This document shows, one piece after another, positions 10,520-20,810 of a stretch of DNA of 64,000 nucleotides (position 1 is the stretch's first letter; the number at the start of each line of letters is the position of its first letter). Below the pieces are notes generated by a model. That model did no database searches and was not told the DNA's origin. It saw only the letters and a program-made list of their open reading frames with translations. A program made the translations under genes and the position numbers. The stretch is from Bradysia coprophila (lineage: Eukaryota; Arthropoda; Insecta; Diptera; Sciaridae), in assembly GCF_014529535.1 (NCBI RefSeq), contig NW_023503339.1:310001-374000 (forward strand). Reading direction: 5' to 3'.

Positions 10520-13230
10520 TTACACTCCTGGCGCAGGTGTCGTTCCCGCTTGTGGTATTTGAGTTCGAGTGTACTGCTGGGTAATCCATTGAATGTGATG
10601 TCTTACCTAATGAACACACAAATTTTATGTAACCATAGTCAGCGATTAAACTAATGTCCAACTTACTTGAGTATAAATTCCTGGTGTATTGAGCGAGCCA
10701 CAATTTTCACCCGATGTTGCGATGCCAGTGAAAGCACCGTTGCAATAAATTCCGCCACCTATTGTTGTGTTGCAAATTCCCGAAGTAGCCGCAAGGGTAC
10801 CTGCAAAACATACCTCACTTGAACGTTCTTTTATAAGAAAATTTGAAAATAGAGAAAATTACCTGCACAAAACATGCTTTCCAAAACACTACCACTATGG
10901 ACCGTTTCAAGATTGCATCCAGTGTCTCTGTTTAAAATTGGTTGTAATAGTTCTTGTAGCGGTGTAACACCTTGATATTTCAAGCATGGGAAAATCAGGA
11001 TCATCATCAACGAATATACCGCACACCGGCTAACTAGCAACTAATTGACAACTAATGAATTACCTGCTACAGGGTTGTTAAAACCAACAACAATACAATT
11101 GGTCTGGTCGGCAATAACTCGTTCATTAAACACTGCTGGAGCAATATTCGGCGACGGAAGCGGATCGAATTGGATGGGATTAGTGGTCTGAGTGGTTGAG
11201 CAAAAATGACTTAGCATTTGACGGTATATCGAAACAACAAAAAGCGAAACCTACTCTCAAAACAGCGACGTCATTTTCGAATGTCCATGGATTGAATTCG
11301 GGGTGCGGAAAAACTGCAATGACTGGAGTGACGAATCCTCCTTCCCCGATCGCAATTGAACCAACACGAACGGTAAAGACAGTGGGAGCAAGAAGGTGAT
11401 TATCAGCTGGATTCAGTACATTACGGCACGATGTGACGACATGATTGACGTGAACGACTGTACCTCCACGTGGTTGATTGTTAACAAGAACTAATGCCTG
11501 CAAATGTACGAGATCTTATAGTAAATTGATACGAGGTGGATTGTATGATCATCTTATAGGGGATCTAACTACATAAATAAGAGAGTCAACTGAAACAATA
11601 TAGTTCGGTTCATCGATCTAAGCAGTGGTTTAACGCTTAAAAAGTAACTAACGAATTTCCTTATTTTCTGTCTTTCGTCTGTAAGTTCGCAAAAATTGAA
11701 GTAATAAAGTTTGCGTTATCAAACTCGGTCGTGCCTTAAATATCTTCGTTATGGCCAGTTCATCTCGCCTATGCATATGCGACATATGCCAGCATGAAAT
11801 GGCCCTTACAATTTCTCTGTCTATGTTATCCACCCGTCAAAGACAGCTTATAAACTATATATTGTTTTTGTGGGCTGTGGATTGTATTTTATGTACGATA
11901 TCAACGCACTCCTCCTAGCATGAACACTACTTTGACAAATGTCCAATTTGGAGGCTTTTGTGATGAGAGCTACCGCTCAACATTGATTGTATTGTGTGTT
12001 TTAAATCAAAAACGAAACAAGTCATCTATCTTTACGAAAGAAACGCAGTGCCTACTGTGTCTTCATCAGCCTCCAAACATTTCTTATGTTCATGCTAGGA
12101 GCAGTGCGTTGGATATCTTATCTGAAGTTGCGACCCGGTCGTTTCGTTAGCGGTTACATGCGAAAACTGTGAATTATGAATCACACACAAGATATGCGAA
12201 ACCTAAAAACGTTTCTAAGATTTTTTGCCGTTTGTAACTGTTTTTTCCTGCATATCCCATAGAAACAAATAGTTGAGAAGTCGAGTTAAAATTATCCATC
12301 AACGACGGGTGTGTATAGCTTTACTTCTGACACGTATACTTCTAACGTCGTTATGTATCCGACGTATACGAGGAACAAGAATAGTCGCAAGCAGCAATGT
12401 GTAAATATAATACGTTAGCAGAACCAGTAGTAAAGCTATACACACCCGTACGTATGCTGACGATTTTTTTATCAGCGTGGATTTTGTAGATCCGAGGCAA
12501 ATCAGAGATCAATAATCACAAGTAGTACACAACGTTACACAAGATCCACAAAACAATAGATACTTTTTAGAGTGCTAGGGTTGTAATAGTTATTTGTGTA
12601 TCTGTTTTGGACGATTGTTTTTAGGCAATTTCGCGAGTTGCGAAAGTGCCTAAAATCAATCGTCCAAAACAGATACTCACAAAAAAATTTTCATGTAAGG
12701 GGTCGAAAACCAGAGAAAAATCTCAAAACTCCCTCATTTTCGGGCCCGACACATGAAATAGTTATTTACGTATCGATTGAGTAGGCCGAAAGAGTTACGT
12801 ATTAAGTTTTGTATGCTTGCTAAGAGAACCGAAAGTAAAGAAATGTCAATTCAAGGGGCGAAAGCGGAAGCTTTCACCCCGCGAATTGACAGCTTTACTT
12901 TCGGTCCTCTTAGCAAGCATACAAAATATATGAAATTTCATTTTACCCTACGATGCAGTATGTGCATGTGTAAATATATATTTTTATAAGCCTTAATAGT
13001 TCGAAAATTTAAGGTAAATTTGAAACTGGAGACTCAACAAACTCACATGTGACGGATGTGTTCCAACAGGTATGGGGGATCCGCCCAGTAACGAGTACAC
13101 ACTGTTTACCAGAAACACTGCAAATGTAATGTAAAAACACAGAATTTTTTTGTCACTGGATCCACTATTTTTCAAATTTAAAATTTTTCTTACACGTGCA
13201 ATACAGCAGTATACAAACGGTATACTTCAT
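10520..13230 (-). CDS. Secreted serine protease homologue (pseudoprotease), 267 aa
   Basis: Trypsin-fold (S1) protein predicted to be secreted and catalytically dead. Exons on minus: 13230-13194, 13117-13047, 11497-11255, 11187-11064, 10970-10863, 10800-10667, 10606-10520; phases close exactly to a TAA stop. It starts with a signal peptide (MKYTVCILLYCTLFLVNSVYS). The mature start LLGGSPIPVGTHPSH replaces the usual IVGG. The His site normally in TAAHC reads VTSCRN, so His57 is lost. The Asp site is kept (ENDVAVLRV). The catalytic GDSGGP region reads NTTIGGGIYC, so both Asp194 and Ser195 equivalents are gone. The end is GIYTQVRHHIQWITQQY. Such homologues in insects act as immune cofactors or binding proteins (family knowledge). 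A paralogue lies divergently at 14274-15588. Intron 2 (11498-13046) is stuffed with foldbacks. Confidence 0.88.
11897..12117. repeat. Foldback/MITE in pseudoprotease intron
   Basis: Inverted ends GATATCAACGCACTCCTCCT and (complement) GATATCCAACGCACTGCTCC, each followed by TAGCATGAAC and a GGAGGCT block. 221 bp, no ORF beyond a short spurious frame. Confidence 0.75.
12306..12448. repeat. Foldback/MITE in pseudoprotease intron
   Basis: 19-bp perfect inverted ends, CGGGTGTGTATAGCTTTAC and its complement, 143 bp overall. The interior contains ACGTATAC repeats. Confidence 0.75.
12595..12759. repeat. Composite foldback element, copy 2 (inverted)
   Basis: Inverted copy of 3266-3458: the same GTATCTGTTTTGGACGATTG hairpin followed by the CATGTAAGGGGTCGAAAAC to CCCGACACATGAAA module. 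The hairpin apex is shorter here. Confidence 0.75.
12807..12927. repeat. Near-perfect hairpin
   Basis: About 60-bp arms starting TTTTGTATGCTTGCTAAGAG, meeting at a GAAAGCGGAAGCTTTC apex. Few mismatches, so a relatively recent insertion. Confidence 0.8.
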
Positions 13231-13234
13231 CGTT

Positions 13235-14270
13235 CGAATGTCGAATGTTCTGAAGACGTAAACGGGTTGAAACTGAAATATAAAACTAATAACGCGAAAG
13301 TGTGACAATGGAGTAATGACTACGGATTCAGTATATAATTTGACTTTATCATTTTGGCCCGTCTTTTTTCTGGTACGATAATTTCAATGATAAATATTTA
13401 TTTGATGTCACCATCGCTTAACGCCATATAATCCGCTGGAAGGATTATGGATTTGGAATGACACTGATAACGATTTCAAGAATACAATTGTTGTTGTTAT
13501 GCGTCAGTTAGGTCAGGATTCATAAGAAATTGGTGGAAAATGCGATGGTAATTACGAAATGGAACAACAATGCGAATAGAAGGGGGTCACCCAAAAACGA
13601 TTTTAATGGTCAGCTTTTACTGCTAAATTTACCATTGAGTATAAACCACCCAGGTATGTTCTAATGTCACCTCGGAGGAAATAACGATTTTAAAAACGGA
13701 TTCTAACGCATCCATTTTCATATTCTTTTGACAAAAATAATGAGTTCAACATAAATCGACAGATTTTTAAGAATCAGCCATACCTGGTATGCACATTCAT
13801 TAAAATTTACTCCTTTAACTCTTTTACAACAAAAGATTTGATTGAAAGTTCCCATACAGTTCGTCATGCAGATGAGGATAGGGGTACTAATGCAAAACAT
13901 TGTTGATGACATCGTTGGTCATTACACAAAACCACCGTTTTTGTGTCTTGCCCTTGTTTTACTCTTACTTACTCACCAAAACTACCTTCAACTAGGGAGT
14001 GAGACATACCTCCGAAATAGCATTTCAGAAAATAAAATATTTTTTATTAAGCATTTAAATCGACGAAAATATTTTTATCTAAATCTCTTAAACATCCATG
14101 TCAATTCATACGTAATCCAGACACTGATACCGCCAATGTGCGGTGTGCATAGAGGCAAAAAAATTGTTATTTAGTCATCAATAGAAAATTGAAACAGTTT
14201 CTACCGAACGTCCGTGAAAAAGAAACCAAATCAATCGAAATAGTGAACGACATAGAAGTGGAACGCTGTG
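13235..14270. other. Shared upstream region of the two pseudoproteases
   Basis: About 1 kb between the two divergent start codons. It presumably holds both promoters. I see no conserved element that I can name and no coding exon. Confidence 0.45.
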
Positions 14271-14273
14271 AAA

Positions 14274-15588
14274 ATGTTGCAAACTAAGCTGCTTGTGTTA
14301 CTAGCTTGCATTGGTGAGATAGACGGATTATTGATTAAGATCTGAAAGCGCTCCCATAAAAATAGTTATTTTCTAACGCATGCTAAAATGCTTTTTTAGC
14401 GAATGAGAGGTTTCCAGCTCAGGTCGGAGACGAGTGCTAGAATAGAATTCGCTAAAAAATTCTTTTAGCATAAGTTAAGAACTTTTCCTAAACGACATAA
14501 GAAATAAGCGACAAAAACGCGATATTTTAGTCATAAAAACTGTTTTTTTAATTTACTTTTTAAAATTCTGTTCAAAGTCATTGCAAAATGTGAAATTACC
14601 ACATCTGTTTTGCCCCGAATGGTGGGCGGTCAAGAAACCGTTGCTGGATTCGCTCCAAGTGTCGTAAGTTCATTTGATTTAAGAAATATTTACTTTTATT
14701 CAAAACAAAAACTTTTAAAATGAAATAAGGTATCAATTCGGATACCACGACATGTAGCAAATGCGCCCGAGGCCTTTTGCGGTGGCACAATCATAAATCT
14801 CAATCATATCTTAACATCGGTACAGTGTGTCCATAACGAGACCTTTCAATTGCTTAATCCATCCGAATTTCGAATTGTTGCGGGTGATTTGAATATCATG
14901 TTACCTACGTTCAGACGATTCACTACAAGCGCATCACACATTTATACTCATCCCAGCTACACTGTTAATCCCCGGTCAAATGATATTGCTGTGATGCGAG
15001 TAAGAAATTTGAAAATGAATTTCTTGTGGCGGTGAATTTTTTGTAGTCCGAAAATTTAAACATTTCAGACATCGACGCCGTTTCCATCGCCACATAACAC
15101 AATTGATTTCTCGGCTCGCAGTACACGTGTTCTGCCGAATGGTCACGCTTGTCGATTCGTTGGCTGGAGCTCGGCGGTAACTTTCATTTCGTCTTGGCCG
15201 CTTTTCATCATTAACCACAATTGAATTTTCTGTTCGATAGACTGCAACTGGCATACTCAATCCCGCTCAGCAATTTATACCTGCTAACATCTTTGACCGA
15301 GGAGAATGTAATGGACCCAACGTACATCGTGGCTTGGTCTTAGATAATATGATCTGTGCTGGTTCTCTTACCGTTACGCCCTCCGTTTGCACCGGAAATC
15401 TGGGAGGAGGATTGTTTTGTCAGGTAGGTAATGAGTGGCAATTGACTGGAGTTTTGTCGTTTGGTATTGGCTGTGGAGTAATTAATACTCCAGGGGTATA
15501 CACTCAAGTCCGGTTTTTTGAGACGTGGATTAATCAACAGCTAACACGAACTGATGCAACACCAGCTGGATCGTTGGTATATGCATAA
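14274..15588 (+). CDS. Secreted serine protease homologue (pseudoprotease), 283 aa
   Basis: Second S1-fold pseudoprotease. Exons 14274-14313, 14578-14663, 14730-14999, 15069-15176 and 15241-15588 have GT/AG borders and join in phase to 283 codons plus stop. It has a signal peptide (MLQTKLLVLLACIVIAKC), a retained RMVGG zymogen-like junction (an activation-type Arg), a His site replaced (LTSVQCVHN for TAAHC), an Asp site kept (SNDIAVMRV), and the Ser site GNLGGGLFC instead of GDSGGP. The C-terminus is NTPGVYTQVRFFETWINQQL. The same Ser-to-Gly change occurs in the divergent neighbour, so catalysis was probably lost before the duplication (inference). An AATAAA signal sits at 15635-15640. Intron 1 holds a short inverted repeat around 14390 and 14460. 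Confidence 0.88.
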
Positions 15589-15634
15589 AGAATTATCTTT
15601 AAGATTTTTTGTTGTTACCGCTATGCATTTTCCG

Positions 15635-15640
15635 AATAAA
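15635..15640 (+). terminator. Poly(A) signal AATAAA
   Basis: Lies 47 bases after the stop codon of the plus-strand pseudoprotease, followed by a T-rich/GT-rich stretch. Position and context fit its 3' end. Confidence 0.6.
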
Positions 15641-16238
15641 TTATCGAAACAATTTGTATTAGCTCTGTGGCTGGTTTGCCTGCCTTAATTTTATATTTGT
15701 ATCCAATCCTCTGGAAGGGAACGTTTTAAATGGGAATAAACCTCTAAACTTTATAAATTTGCTGAAGTCTCGCTTTCGACGCATTTTACAGAACATCTCT
15801 GCTCGATCAGGGGAATATGTGTAAACGGATTTCCAGTGGATTATTCAAATAAAATTCTTTTTATTGAAGTAAATTAAGGTACCCCTAGTAGAAATAATGT
15901 TGGAAAAAATCCAATGTTGGAAAACGGTCCCTTTTGTCCGAGCTGCATCATATACAACTCACACTCACACATTTACATTTTGTATTCAATTCAATCGCAT
16001 AAACTAAGTATGCCGCGCATTCAATAGCTCATTTGAAAAAAATATTTTTTCTGTAAGCTCGAGTTGGTTCTTCCATTTATAAGTTATTGATTTACAAGCG
16101 TTCCACGTAACATTAAAAGGCTATTTTACCAGGTAATTATAAAACGTAATTGTAAAGCGCATAATGAGTGAAAATAGCATGTAAATGTGTCTGACCGTGC
16201 AACTTCTGAAATTGTTCATTCGTTCAAATGATTTCAGA

Positions 16239-18254
16239 ATGAACATTGAACGTAAGCGACAACAACAAATTAGTAGAACCGCCCGAGAATTTGTAAAAAA
16301 TCGAATACGATCGCAGGATTTAAGTGAATTGGAACCGATCTGTTCAATCAAATTTAAAAATGTTCCCATGCCTACTATTCCCGCTCCCTCTCGAACTGTT
16401 TACCGCACAGAGCCTGTGCCAACACCCAGTAAGTCAGAAAAACACACCTTGAAAGTGAAAAATCAGAAAAATGGAGCACGAAGTGTTATACCATCAAGTC
16501 TTAACCTAAACATCGAAAGTGATTCACATATAACGCCAAAATGTTCATGTTCAGATGCTAAGTGCTCGACAGATATTCGTGAAGAACTGGCCTGTTGGGT
16601 CGTGTCATCTAAGACTCCAGCTATGCATGTGGACTCACTGTTGAAAATTTTAAGAAAGGAAGTGTCGTACTTACCAAAATGTTGTAAAACCTTATGCAAG
16701 ACCCCCAAAACAAACAACATTGCACCTATGGACAATGGGGAGTACCTATATATTGGTCTCAGAAAGTCCTTAGAGCTGTTTTTAGAAAAGAGCACTGTCA
16801 ATGGTAACAAAATTTATTTGGATATCGGATGTGATGGTGTCGGAGTAGCAAAATCTTCAACTAGTGCGTTGTGGCCGATTTTGGCAAATGTTGCGGGGTG
16901 TGACGATGTATTTTTAGTGAGTTGCTTTCATGGTTATTCTAAACCGGAGTCTGCGGACAATTTGCTAAATCCGTTCGTCGAAGAATTTTTACAGCTCAAA
17001 GATAATTTCATGTACAAAGAAAGATCTTACAGTCTTTGTATTCGGGCTGTAATATATGATGCGCCGGCTAGAGCCATGTTATCGAATATTATCATGTACT
17101 CTGGCTACAACAGCTGCAGCAAGTGTCTTATTCCTGGTGTTTACTACAGACATAAAGTGATTTTTCCTGGCAAGAATTTCGAACCTAGAACGAATTTCAG
17201 CTTCAGATTAAGAGTCCACACCAATCATCATCACTCTCTCGACGAAACAAGCCTAGAACGACTGCCGATCGACTGTGTTCGCAATGTTCCGATTGATGTT
17301 ATGCATTGTGTTTATTTAGGTGTAGTGAAACGACTACTGGGACTTTGGATTAACAAAAGAAGACGTCCCTACTCCATTCCAAAAAAGTCTATTTTAATTA
17401 TGTCCAATCGCCTAATTAAAATTGGCTCACAATTGCCGTCCGAATTTCAGCGTAAATTGCGATCTTTGAAATATTGGCGGTACTTTAAGGCGACTGAATT
17501 TCGTCTGCTCGTGCTGTATATACTTCCCGTGATAACAAAGAACATTTTGAAGCCAGTATATTATTCTCATTTTTTGAAGTTGCATTGTGCTATGAGAATA
17601 TTATGTGATCCGGTGGAATGTGTACAAAATAATGAGCTTGCATCGCAATTACTAGTAGATTTTGTTGCCGCCGTTCCGAAGTTATATGGTCTGCAAAATA
17701 TGACATTCAACATGCACAGTCTCTTACACTTGGCCGATGATGTCATGCATTTTAATGCGCCACTGGACGAATTTAGCGCATTTAAATTTGAAAATTATAT
17801 GCAACACTTAAAGAAGCTGCCAAAAACTGGATATCGAGTCCTAGAACAAATTCATGCCAGACTGGAAGAAAAACATTTTGTTCAAAATTTTCAAAAACCC
17901 CAGAACGTTAATAATAGACCCTGTGCAGAACCTGGACTTTATGACAAAGTTTGTGTAAATAATATGACATTTTCAACCTCAGCGCCTAATAACTACGTAC
18001 AACTTTTTGATAATGTCTATAAAATTCAAGAAATTTATAAAGACCGAACGGGTTCAACGCGGTTCCAAGTGAAAAAAATATTAAATTTATCGGACTGTTT
18101 TTCAAACCCTATCAGTTCATCAGACATTAACGTTTTCGAATGTGAGAAAGAGACATTATCGGAAGGTGTTTTTATTAATTGTACGCCAGACATGACTAAA
18201 GTTGCTGCAATCAAAGCACCTGGCAAAAACATTTACATCGCTTTACTTCACTAA
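16239..18254 (+). CDS. Transposase-like protein, TNP2/DUF4218-type architecture
   Basis: Intact open frame; an in-frame ATG at 16185 exists, but the ATG at 16239 (MNIERKRQQQ) looks like the better start. In the numbering from 16185: a Cys-rich patch CSCSDAKC (120-127); a region with LDIGCDGVGV (Asp217); VIYDAPARAML (Asp292); a CSKC knuckle (311-314); the conserved block DVMHCVYLGVVKRLLGLW (371-388); KATEFRLLVLY; and a C-terminal block HSLLHLADDVMHF...SAFKFENYMQHLKKL (511-544, Glu536). The order matches plant TNP2 followed by DUF4218 in CACTA elements and the many uncharacterised arthropod and cnidarian homologues. I infer Asp217, Asp292 and Glu536 as a DDE-type triad candidate. It would cut and paste its own element in the nucleus. 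The frame is undamaged, so mobility may be recent. Confidence 0.75.
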   Translation: MNIERKRQQQISRTAREFVKNRIRSQDLSELEPICSIKFKNVPMPTIPAPSRTVYRTEPVPTPSKSEKHTLKVKNQKNGARSVIPSSLNLNIESDSHITPKCSCSDAKCSTDIREELACWVVSSKTPAMHVDSLLKILRKEVSYLPKCCKTLCKTPKTNNIAPMDNGEYLYIGLRKSLELFLEKSTVNGNKIYLDIGCDGVGVAKSSTSALWPILANVAGCDDVFLVSCFHGYSKPESADNLLNPFVEEFLQLKDNFMYKERSYSLCIRAVIYDAPARAMLSNIIMYSGYNSCSKCLIPGVYYRHKVIFPGKNFEPRTNFSFRLRVHTNHHHSLDETSLERLPIDCVRNVPIDVMHCVYLGVVKRLLGLWINKRRRPYSIPKKSILIMSNRLIKIGSQLPSEFQRKLRSLKYWRYFKATEFRLLVLYILPVITKNILKPVYYSHFLKLHCAMRILCDPVECVQNNELASQLLVDFVAAVPKLYGLQNMTFNMHSLLHLADDVMHFNAPLDEFSAFKFENYMQHLKKLPKTGYRVLEQIHARLEEKHFVQNFQKPQNVNNRPCAEPGLYDKVCVNNMTFSTSAPNNYVQLFDNVYKIQEIYKDRTGSTRFQVKKILNLSDCFSNPISSSDINVFECEKETLSEGVFINCTPDMTKVAAIKAPGKNIYIALLH

Positions 18255-18311
18255 TACAACATGCGCTCATTGTTTATTTTGATACAATTTTTATGTTCGT
18301 TTTGTTTAAGC

Positions 18312-20301
18312 ATGTGGGTAATTGTGAAATTTGAAATCGATGACGATGTGGCTGCGGTTCCGATTCTATGGATCAGTAAACGAAAAGGTCTAACATTATG
18401 TTTTTGGCCTAACAAAGATGTTGAGAAGAAACGGCGTTGTTTAGAAATTGGCGATTTCAGCGAAGGGAAGAAATATCAGTGCAAGCTGTTGATGAATGGA
18501 AGTGAGTATATACAAAGTATTTCGCTGTTGAAGTTGAAACTACAAAAAATGTTTTCTCAGTTACATTCAAGACATTCAACAAAGCTCTTGCCATGGAAGT
18601 GCGGGCTCAAGATCATTCCAGTGCTGAAACAAGCGACGAAAAAGGGAAGGGAAAACGTAAACGTGTGCCTAAATCGTTTTCGTCGTCGGATGAGTCAGTG
18701 AAAAATACAAAGAAGCTAAAGAAGACAAATCCACCGAAAGAAAAGTTACCGGAAGCAGTTTCGCCAATGTACGATTCAACTGACATATCATCCTCCGAAG
18801 AAACTGAAGTACCAACCGAATACTCCTTCAAGAAGTCGAAATATTGGCGACTTAGTGATAAGTACAGAACATTTGATGTTGCGAGCAATGGAACAACATG
18901 TGGAAGTTCGGTGCCAACGACTTTACAATCAGGTAATTCACAACGGCAACAAGAGCGAGACAGTTCCTGTGTCTGCTATTTCTTCTGCTTCACATTCTAA
19001 TACCTCCGAACTAGAAATCGAGAATTTATTACCTCTTATTGATGTAGATGCAAGTGTTTGCTCGGAATCACCAAATCGTTTTGGCATTGGTCGCAAACTT
19101 ACCACTCCAAACAACGTCTCCGAAGTAACCATGGATGTAGATCTAATCGAGCCAAATACTTCACCTAAAGCCTTCGTTGGAACAACCCGCAAGCAATGCA
19201 GTTTATCTACCACGAACGATTCACTTTCAACACTTCAATCCAACATTGTGGAATATCCACTTATTGATAGCGAATCTGAAGTCTCAGATATGGGTATTGA
19301 TGCAGAGAACACGAAAGTGTCACACCCAAGCACAGGTGATCCGAATGTTTTCCCCTTCATTAGGAATACTGACATTGGACTTGAATGTAATTCATTCACA
19401 GAAATCCCACTTGTTGGTCAAATAATTGATTTGTCCGATCCGATCATTTTTAATTCCCAACACAACATGAAGCTGGCCGACGATATGGCAATAATCAAAA
19501 GAAACAACATGGATCTCAACGCCAAACTGGATGTCATTATTTCAAGCATTGGAGGGTTTAAGAAAGCAATAGTTGATTTGTCAAACAAGGTGAGTTTTTT
19601 TGTTAGAAGAGTTAGTTTCATTGAATAAATTGCCGATTTCTATTACACTCGTTAGGTTTTCCGTTTAGAAGAAATAGTTGCCCGAAATGCTCAGCTCCCA
19701 AAGTTGAGTGAAGAGATAAAGCTGCCAATTTCTACCTCAGAAGAGTACAAGGAACATCTTAGTACCCTTTCAGTTGAAGACACTGTTGATAGTGTGGTGA
19801 GCGAGAAATAACACGTCTAAGTATGAATCCTGCCTAAAATTATATTTCTCTTTAGGTGTCCTATTTGTGTTCCTCAAACTTTGAAACTGAACTCGAAAAA
19901 TTTATAAAGGCGACGCTCAAAGCCTTTTTTTCAATCCATTTTTTGTACCACTACATTGCTTGGAGAGTTGAAGCCGATAAACTCGCTATCAAGGAAACAG
20001 TCTTCATAAAGTGTATTTTGCGTAAGTTAAAATGATGGAATACTTCAGATTTTGTCTACATTTTTATGTCTAAGTTGTACGATTGAAATTGATTCGCCAA
20101 AATAATTTCCGACATTTTCAAGAGTAATATCTTTACAGTTAAGAAAGTAGTCACTAAATTTTGTTTTAATTTTTAGGGTGCATCATGACTCGTTTTCCCG
20201 ATTTGAAATTGTCCAAAGCCGATCTTGAAGCGAAAGTTCACAAATGTGCAAACAAAATGAAAGACTGTTACCGAAAATCACCAGATTTTAGACCTAAGTA
20301 A
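18312..20301 (+). CDS. Transposon companion protein with DUF4806-like C-terminus
   Basis: Exons 18312-18501, 18561-about 18930, about 18950-19589, 19656-19796, 19856-20021 and 20177-20301. The N-terminus (MWVIVKFEIDDDVAAVPILW, then a CFWPN motif) is the usual start of proteins that end in DUF4806. The middle is low-complexity and acidic/basic with a KGKRKR-type nuclear signal; the C-terminus (FIKATLKAFFSIHF ... MTRFPDLKLSKADLEAKVH) resembles DUF4806. Between 18855 and 18998 coding switches frame from one open frame to another. No intron of usual size fits well (a 43- or 76-nt intron would restore phase), so this may be a frameshift. The role of these companions is unknown; a DNA-binding or targeting subunit is a guess. 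Confidence 0.6.
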
Positions 20302-20530
20302 CTGCCTCATAAGAACAGCTTCAGAACTACTAAGTGCAGGACGACGTTTCAAGTTTTTTTTTCTATTGGTTATGAATTGAATCTATTATTTTTGTTGACG
20401 ACCTACCGACGATCAGCAAATGTTTTCAGTCAACATTCCAGTCATTCAATTTCATTCGAATTTTTTCAAATTTTAAACTTTGAACGTGCTATTGTCGGTA
20501 AAATTGAACTGTAATTTTGTTTTTCGTTTT

Positions 20531-20707
20531 TATCAACCGACCAGTTCGACAAAAATACGATAATTCGTATTTTGTTACTTTTAAACTTTTGTTATTGATT
20601 GTGTTGATGTCTGTAACTTTGAAATGTAATTTTTTTTTTTATCAACCGACCAGTCCGACAAAAAATACGATAACTCGTATTTTGTAACTTTTGAACTTTT
20701 GTTATTG
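20531..20707. repeat. Two-unit tandem repeat
   Basis: A unit starting TATCAACCGACCAG and containing AAATACGATAA and CTTTTGTTATTGA is repeated 110 bp later at about 90% identity by eye. It lies directly downstream of the tRNA-like head on the minus strand and could be a SINE body or tail. Confidence 0.65.
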
Positions 20708-20737
20708 AATACACGATTATAATTTATATCGTCTTTG

Positions 20738-20810
20738 ACTCGTCGTGGGATCGAACCCACGGTGCACATATCACTAGCCTAACGACTTAGCGTACTCGGC
20801 CACTCAATGT
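20738..20810 (-). repeat. tRNA-Ser/Leu-like SINE head
   Basis: On the minus strand, an A-box-like TGGCCGAGTACG and a B-box GGTTCGATCCC are correctly spaced for a tRNA promoter. The GTGGCCGAGT start is typical of type II (Ser/Leu) tRNAs. The acceptor stem pairs only partly and no variable arm folds cleanly, so it is a tRNA-derived SINE or tRNA pseudogene rather than a working tRNA. Confidence 0.6.

Noticed and set aside
11180-11400. Plus-strand ORF 11196-11399
   Set aside because: Antisense of a pseudoprotease exon.
18593-19425. Minus and alternative plus frames in the transposon's second gene
   Set aside because: Shadows; coding direction is set by splice phases and the DUF4806-like end.
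20738-20810. Functional tRNA gene
   Set aside because: A and B boxes fit, but the acceptor stem and variable arm do not pair properly.
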